Of a DNA stretch of 8,293 bases, positions 4,297 to 8,293 are shown one piece after another. The notes beneath the pieces were generated by a model, which searched no databases, was not told the origin of the DNA, and saw only the letters and a list, made by a program, of their open reading frames with translations. The DNA is from JARROD01 sp037384225 (GTDB lineage: Bacteria > Pseudomonadota > Gammaproteobacteria > Pseudomonadales > Cellvibrionaceae), in the NCBI GenBank assembly GCA_037384225.1, contig JARROD010000317.1, positions 1-8,293 on the forward strand, in the 5' to 3' direction. How positions within the stretch are numbered: position 1 is the stretch's first letter; each line of letters starts with the position of its first letter. The position numbers and the translations under genes are program-made.

Positions 4297-7200
4297 GATA
4301 CATACCGCCCGGATCGATCCTGAGGGAACACTCATCACTGGCGACAACGGCGCCGGAAAATCGACCCTGATCGACGGCCTCATGGCACTGCTGTTGAGCA
4401 GCAAAGCCTCCTTTAATATGGCCGCGGCCCAGGGGGACCGCAGCGATCGCTCTCTCGTCTCCTACATCCGGGGCAGCCATGGTTCCAGTCATGACGGCGC
4501 GCAGACAAAAACCAACTACAAACGCGCCGGTGCCGTGGTCTCCGGTTTACGGGCGGCATATCAAGCGGATAATGGATCCGTCATCACGTTGGCAGCGCTG
4601 TTCTGGAACCATCAAGCAACCAACGCGGCAGCTGATTTTAAGCGTCTCTATGTGGTGGCTACACGCCACCTGACTCTCGAAGAGTTGCTGAATGAATTTG
4701 GCGAGGGGGAGGCGCGGCAATTAAAAAAATCCCTGCGCTCCGACTCATTGGTGGCTGTCTTTGAATCCTTCACCGAGTACCAGGCCTACTACCGTCATTG
4801 TCTGCACATGGACAATCGCAACGCCCCCAATCTGCTTTCCCGTGCCCTGGGGTTGAAGAAGATCGATGATCTGACAACCCTGATTCGTGAACTCGTGCTC
4901 GAACCCAGCGCCATCCGGGAGGAGGCGCGCAACGCGGTGCGGGAGTTTGATGATCTGGTGGCGACTCACGATCAGTTGGTCGACGCGCGGGCTCAACAGG
5001 AAAAGCTCCATACCTTGCCGGAAATCAGCGCCACCTTGGAAAAATGCGAGCAGAAATTGGCGTCACTGGTAACCGAGCGGGATGGACTTGCGATTTACTT
5101 TGGCGAGATTTGCGCCGCGTTATGGAAGCAACAACTTGAAAAAATTGAAATAGAACTCAAGAGCATCCGGGAGACCTTGTCGGAACTGCGGCGTCAGGAA
5201 GAGGATGCTACCCAACGGGTGGAGGAGCGTCACGCCGATTATCTTCAGGCGGGAGGCGACCGGATTGAGTCGGCCAGAAAAAAGTTGAAAGAGGCACAAC
5301 ACCGTCTGGGTGAAGTGAGTAAGGCGGCCGGTGACTATCAAAAAATCGCGGCCCGCGTGAAGTTGGACGACACTCTGGCCGAACGTGCCTTCAATGCCAA
5401 TAAACAACGCATTGAGGAAGCATTAGCGCGGATCGAAACGGAGAACGAGCAGGTCCAGAATGACTTCGCCAATGCCGCCACGAAACTATCCAATGAGACG
5501 GATAAACTCAAGCAGTTGCAACAGGATATCCGGGCCATCGAATCCAACCCGGAGTCCAATATCGACCCTCCCTTCCAGAACCTGCGCAATGAAATCGTCG
5601 AGTCACTCGATCTGAATAAAGACGACTTGATGTTCATTGGCGAACTACTGGATGTCCAACCCGAGCATGTTCCCTGGAAGGGCGCCATCGCCCGCGCCTT
5701 GGGTGGATTACGCACCACCCTGGTGGTGCCCCAGGCCATCTACCCCCTGGTCACCCGCTGGATCAATGGCCGGCATACGGGGCTACATGTGCGGGTCCAG
5801 GTGGTGAAAGAGGTTGCCGGACAGGCCCGGTTTTTCAACGACGGTTTTTTACGTAAGCTCGTCTGGCGCGATCACGCCTACCGAGACTGGCTGAAGCATC
5901 ATCTCGCCCGCTTCGACCTGCACTGTGTCGATAATACGAAGACACTGGACATAACGCCCCACTCCATGACCCGTGAAGGAATGGTTCAGCATGATCTTGG
6001 GCGATTCGAGAAGAAAGACCAGTTTCGCATTGACGATCAGCGCCGCTGGCAGATTGGCTTTAACAACAAGGACAAGCTCACGGTATTGCGCCAGGACGAA
6101 AAGTCCATCATGCAACGCATCGAAAATCTACATTCGGCACATCAACAGGCCCGGGATGAGATGAACGAAACCCGCCAGCGGTACCAGCTCTGGCAACAAC
6201 TGGCGGCAGTCCAGTGGGATCAAATTGATGTGCCCCGCTGGCAGCAGCAAGTCGAACATGCGAACGCCGCATTGGAACAACTTACCCGTGCCGGCAGCGA
6301 CGCCGAAAAAGCACTTGCGGCATGGGAACAGGCAAAACAGACACTCAGTGACATCCAGCAACAGAAAGGCGATGCCCTGAAACATGAGGGACATATCGAG
6401 GGCAGGCAAAAGCAAGCCCAGGATCTGCTCTCCCGGGCGTATGAAGTGGCCCGGCCCGGCCTCGACGAAAGGGTACGCGAGGTATTGTTCGGCCGGGTTG
6501 GAGCACTCGATTCCACGGGTGTTGACCAACTGGCATCGCTGGAAGAACACCACCGGCGCGAGATCGACAATGAGTTCTCTCGTGTCAATCAACGGTACCA
6601 GACGGCACAACGAAGCGCCACGGGGATCATGTCCGCTTTCCGCACCGGCTGGGAAGTCATCGCCGGTGACTGGGGCATGGATATTCCGAGTCTGCCGCAA
6701 TACCTCGACCACCTGGCGCTACTGGAGCAGGAAGGTCTCCCCGCCCTGGTGGAACAATTCCGGGAGCGCCTGACCAAATGCGCCACTCAATCCCTGGCGG
6801 GCATACGCTCCGCCATGGACTCCGAACGGGAGGAGATTGTCGACCGAATCGATACCATCAACCGGGTATTGCGGCGCACGGAATTTGGTCAGGGCAGCTA
6901 TCTGAAGCTGCGGACTAAAAAGGAAAATTATCCCCATGTCGATAATTTCAATCGCCAGTTGATGCGGATACTGGGCAATACCGACGACGATGACGAGTCC
7001 CGTTATCAGCGTCTGAAAGCTATCATCGAAGTCCTCGACAAGGCCAGCAACCCCGCCACGGCCAACACCCTGGAGAGTCAGCGCTTACTCGACCCCCGCT
7101 ATCAACTTTCCTTTTACGCCGAGGAGCTGGACGTCGAAAGCGACAGCCAAATCGATGTATTAGGCTCTTCCAGCGGCAAGTCCGGCGGCGAGAAGGAAGC

Positions 7201-7585
7201 TTTTGCCGGGACCATCGTGGCGGCGAGTTTGGCCTACGTCCTGACACCGGACGGCTGTGACCAGCCAATCTACAGTACAGTGTTTCTTGATGAAGCATTT
7301 TCCAACACCGCAGAAGCTGTCAGTCGTCGCGTACTGCGGGTATTCCGGGAGCTCAACATCCACGTCAACCTGATCACGCCCTACAAGAATCTTAATCTCG
7401 CCCGGGAATCCGCTCGCTCATTGCTGATAGCCGAACGCAACAGGGCCAGTCATGAAAGCCACCTATGCGAGGTTACCTGGGAAGAAATCGACCGGCGTCT
7501 ACAACAGCACCGTCAAAAGAGATTCTCCCAGGTGGCAGACTCGATGGGCATCGATCTACATGAAACTGTGGCACCATCGGTATGA
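4211..7585 (+). CDS. jetC: Wadjet protein JetC (MukB-like SMC ATPase)
   Basis: 1124 residues, full length for the family. It is the ATP-driven SMC motor that, with JetA and JetB, extrudes DNA loops and recognises small circular plasmids. Walker A is GDNGAGKST at residues 44-52. A long coiled coil runs from about 265 to 450, and a hinge lies at about 465-625 (ELLDVQPEHVPWKGAIARAL and a GGLRTTLVVP strand). The returning coil spans about 640-940. The ABC signature is SGGEKE at 991-996 and Walker B is VFLDEA with Asp1027-Glu1028, followed by AFSN of the D-loop. All ATPase motifs are intact. AAAGGA lies 9 bases before the ATG at 4211; Met4 (4220) is an alternative start. The stop overlaps the jetD start (ATGA). 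No frameshift or internal deletion is apparent, in contrast to jetA and jetB. Confidence 0.93.
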   Translation: MNQMASDLFACGQIRLAELSVCNWGSFHEIHTARIDPEGTLITGDNGAGKSTLIDGLMALLLSSKASFNMAAAQGDRSDRSLVSYIRGSHGSSHDGAQTKTNYKRAGAVVSGLRAAYQADNGSVITLAALFWNHQATNAAADFKRLYVVATRHLTLEELLNEFGEGEARQLKKSLRSDSLVAVFESFTEYQAYYRHCLHMDNRNAPNLLSRALGLKKIDDLTTLIRELVLEPSAIREEARNAVREFDDLVATHDQLVDARAQQEKLHTLPEISATLEKCEQKLASLVTERDGLAIYFGEICAALWKQQLEKIEIELKSIRETLSELRRQEEDATQRVEERHADYLQAGGDRIESARKKLKEAQHRLGEVSKAAGDYQKIAARVKLDDTLAERAFNANKQRIEEALARIETENEQVQNDFANAATKLSNETDKLKQLQQDIRAIESNPESNIDPPFQNLRNEIVESLDLNKDDLMFIGELLDVQPEHVPWKGAIARALGGLRTTLVVPQAIYPLVTRWINGRHTGLHVRVQVVKEVAGQARFFNDGFLRKLVWRDHAYRDWLKHHLARFDLHCVDNTKTLDITPHSMTREGMVQHDLGRFEKKDQFRIDDQRRWQIGFNNKDKLTVLRQDEKSIMQRIENLHSAHQQARDEMNETRQRYQLWQQLAAVQWDQIDVPRWQQQVEHANAALEQLTRAGSDAEKALAAWEQAKQTLSDIQQQKGDALKHEGHIEGRQKQAQDLLSRAYEVARPGLDERVREVLFGRVGALDSTGVDQLASLEEHHRREIDNEFSRVNQRYQTAQRSATGIMSAFRTGWEVIAGDWGMDIPSLPQYLDHLALLEQEGLPALVEQFRERLTKCATQSLAGIRSAMDSEREEIVDRIDTINRVLRRTEFGQGSYLKLRTKKENYPHVDNFNRQLMRILGNTDDDDESRYQRLKAIIEVLDKASNPATANTLESQRLLDPRYQLSFYAEELDVESDSQIDVLGSSSGKSGGEKEAFAGTIVAASLAYVLTPDGCDQPIYSTVFLDEAFSNTAEAVSRRVLRVFRELNIHVNLITPYKNLNLARESARSLLIAERNRASHESHLCEVTWEEIDRRLQQHRQKRFSQVADSMGIDLHETVAPSV

Positions 7586-8293
7586 AGGACTGGGGTTTGT
7601 TACCGGACGACGTCCGGGGGTCACTGAAAAAGAATGAATGGAACCATCCCCGCCACCTCCCGCAACGACTGCTGGGTGAACGCGCCTTCCCTCTCGCTGT
7701 TAATCTCAGACCACCTTCCGGCAAAAAGGCGCTGGATGACCTGGCTGCTTTCCACGCCTTTGTTCAAGCCTGGCGGCACTGGCCGAACCCACATCAGGTG
7801 AACTGGAAACACACGAAATATGCACAGTTGGGTGAGGTTTCCGTACCCACACACTTGACACTCAGCTCCATTCAGGAACTGATAACAATGATCGGCGATG
7901 AGGCAGTAACACGCAGCGAATCCTGGCAGCAGCGCTTAATCCCGATCCTGGAAGTAAGCCAAGCCCTCTACCCTGTCCTTGTCCGAAACCTGAAGAAGCT
8001 GGAATCGCTGAGCCGGGGGGAAGCGCACATGATCGCCCGGCTTCTCCCACAGCTGAAACAGGGGATGGGGAATAGCGGCTATCTACGGGCCTTGCCCATT
8101 GCTGGGATAGACACCAAATTCCTGGAGACCCACCTGACATTTATCAGTGCCTTACTGGACGAACTCCATGGCGGTGCCGTCAGCGCTGCCGGTGGCGTCA
8201 TCCCCTGGCTGGACTGCATTGCCGGACCCAGTGATTGGCTCCTGGTGAGGCCGCTGTGTCCGAAGACCCTTCAGGCTTTGGGGGGTCTTCCCA
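7582..8293 (+). CDS. jetD: Wadjet protein JetD (DUF3322/DUF2220, TOPRIM nuclease), 5' part
   Basis: The frame starts at an ATG overlapping the jetC stop (ATGA) and remains open to the right edge: 237 codons, no stop, so the 3' part lies outside. Residues follow the DUF3322 N-terminal domain: MKDWGLLPDDVRGSLKKNEW, a HLPQRLLGERAFPLAVNLRP strand, NWKHTKYAQLGEVSVPTHL, and the characteristic YLRALPIAGIDTKFLETHL around residues 167-185. JetD resembles the topoisomerase VI A subunit and is the nuclease that cleaves the plasmid held by JetABC. Its catalytic TOPRIM residues are in the C-terminal DUF2220 half, not visible here. Known family members are about 380-420 residues, so roughly 60% is in view. 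No lesion is seen in this part. Confidence 0.88.
   Translation, partial: MKDWGLLPDDVRGSLKKNEWNHPRHLPQRLLGERAFPLAVNLRPPSGKKALDDLAAFHAFVQAWRHWPNPHQVNWKHTKYAQLGEVSVPTHLTLSSIQELITMIGDEAVTRSESWQQRLIPILEVSQALYPVLVRNLKKLESLSRGEAHMIARLLPQLKQGMGNSGYLRALPIAGIDTKFLETHLTFISALLDELHGGAVSAAGGVIPWLDCIAGPSDWLLVRPLCPKTLQALGGLP
8262..8290. repeat. Inverted repeat inside jetD near the right edge
   Basis: GAAGACCC (8262-8269) and GGGTCTTC (8283-8290) are exact complements separated by 13 bases. It lies within coding sequence and no T-run is visible before the window ends, so it is not a terminator as seen. It may simply be chance. Confidence 0.25.

Noticed and set aside
5338..6712. Long minus-strand frames opposite jetC (up to 194 codons)
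   Set aside because: They lie wholly inside the intact SMC gene and mirror its codon bias; no recognisable domains.
7603..7617. CCGGAC and GTCCGG inverted repeat near the start of jetD
   Set aside because: Only 6-bp arms within ordinary GC-rich codons (Pro-Asp-Asp-Val-Arg); chance is sufficient.
1..8293. tRNA or rRNA genes, CRISPR arrays, insertion-sequence ends, integrase
   Set aside because: I looked for regularly spaced repeats, terminal inverted repeats with a transposase and tRNA-like cloverleaf motifs and saw none.

Overview
The window reads as a stretch of accessory (defence and stability) genes from a proteobacterium. A gammaproteobacterium is my best guess, from the style of the DUF3375/DUF4194 proteins, the Rpn-type nuclease remnant and moderate GC; this is inference and no taxonomic marker is present. 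Composition is patchy. The large operon at the right is moderately GC-rich, the hip-like genes are lower in GC, and 321-530 is about 85% A+T, which points to assembly from separately acquired pieces.

Layout, left to right. (1) At 1-242 there is a remnant of an Rpn/YhgA-type PD-(D/E)XK protein on the plus strand. It runs head-on into the first 20 or so codons of an unrelated minus-strand gene, so two broken genes meet near base 177. (2) 243-532 is non-coding, very A+T-rich, and carries a good promoter candidate. (3) 533-1115 holds a HipB-like XRE antitoxin and a short HipS/HipA-N-terminal-like gene that loses family similarity near residue 67. No HipA/HipT kinase follows; 1066-1212 is instead an unrecognised orphan reading frame. 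(4) On the minus strand, 1224-1864 is an apparently intact ParD/ParE toxin-antitoxin pair, with a perfect 25-bp palindrome upstream and an uncharacterised ORF (1834-2145) beyond it. (5) From 2216 to the right edge is a Wadjet (JetABCD) plasmid-defence operon on the plus strand: jetA (DUF3375), jetB (DUF4194), jetC (MukB-like SMC ATPase) and the start of jetD (DUF3322/DUF2220). jetA-jetB and jetC-jetD are joined by ATGA overlaps.

How the genes would work together. In a working Wadjet system JetA (kleisin), JetB (KITE) and JetC (SMC) form a loop-extruding motor, and JetD is the TOPRIM nuclease that cuts small circular DNA. Here jetC looks full length and jetD is intact as far as it is visible. 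The two non-SMC core subunits both look damaged: jetA has a frame change plus a missing block of about 45-55 codons near its N-terminus, and jetB lacks its C-terminal winged-helix part and runs on into the jetC start in another frame. Either this is a decaying or dead Wadjet locus or the sequence carries two deletion errors. With the kinase-less hip remnant and the broken genes at the left edge, the region looks like a turnover-prone defence island in which only parDE looks complete.
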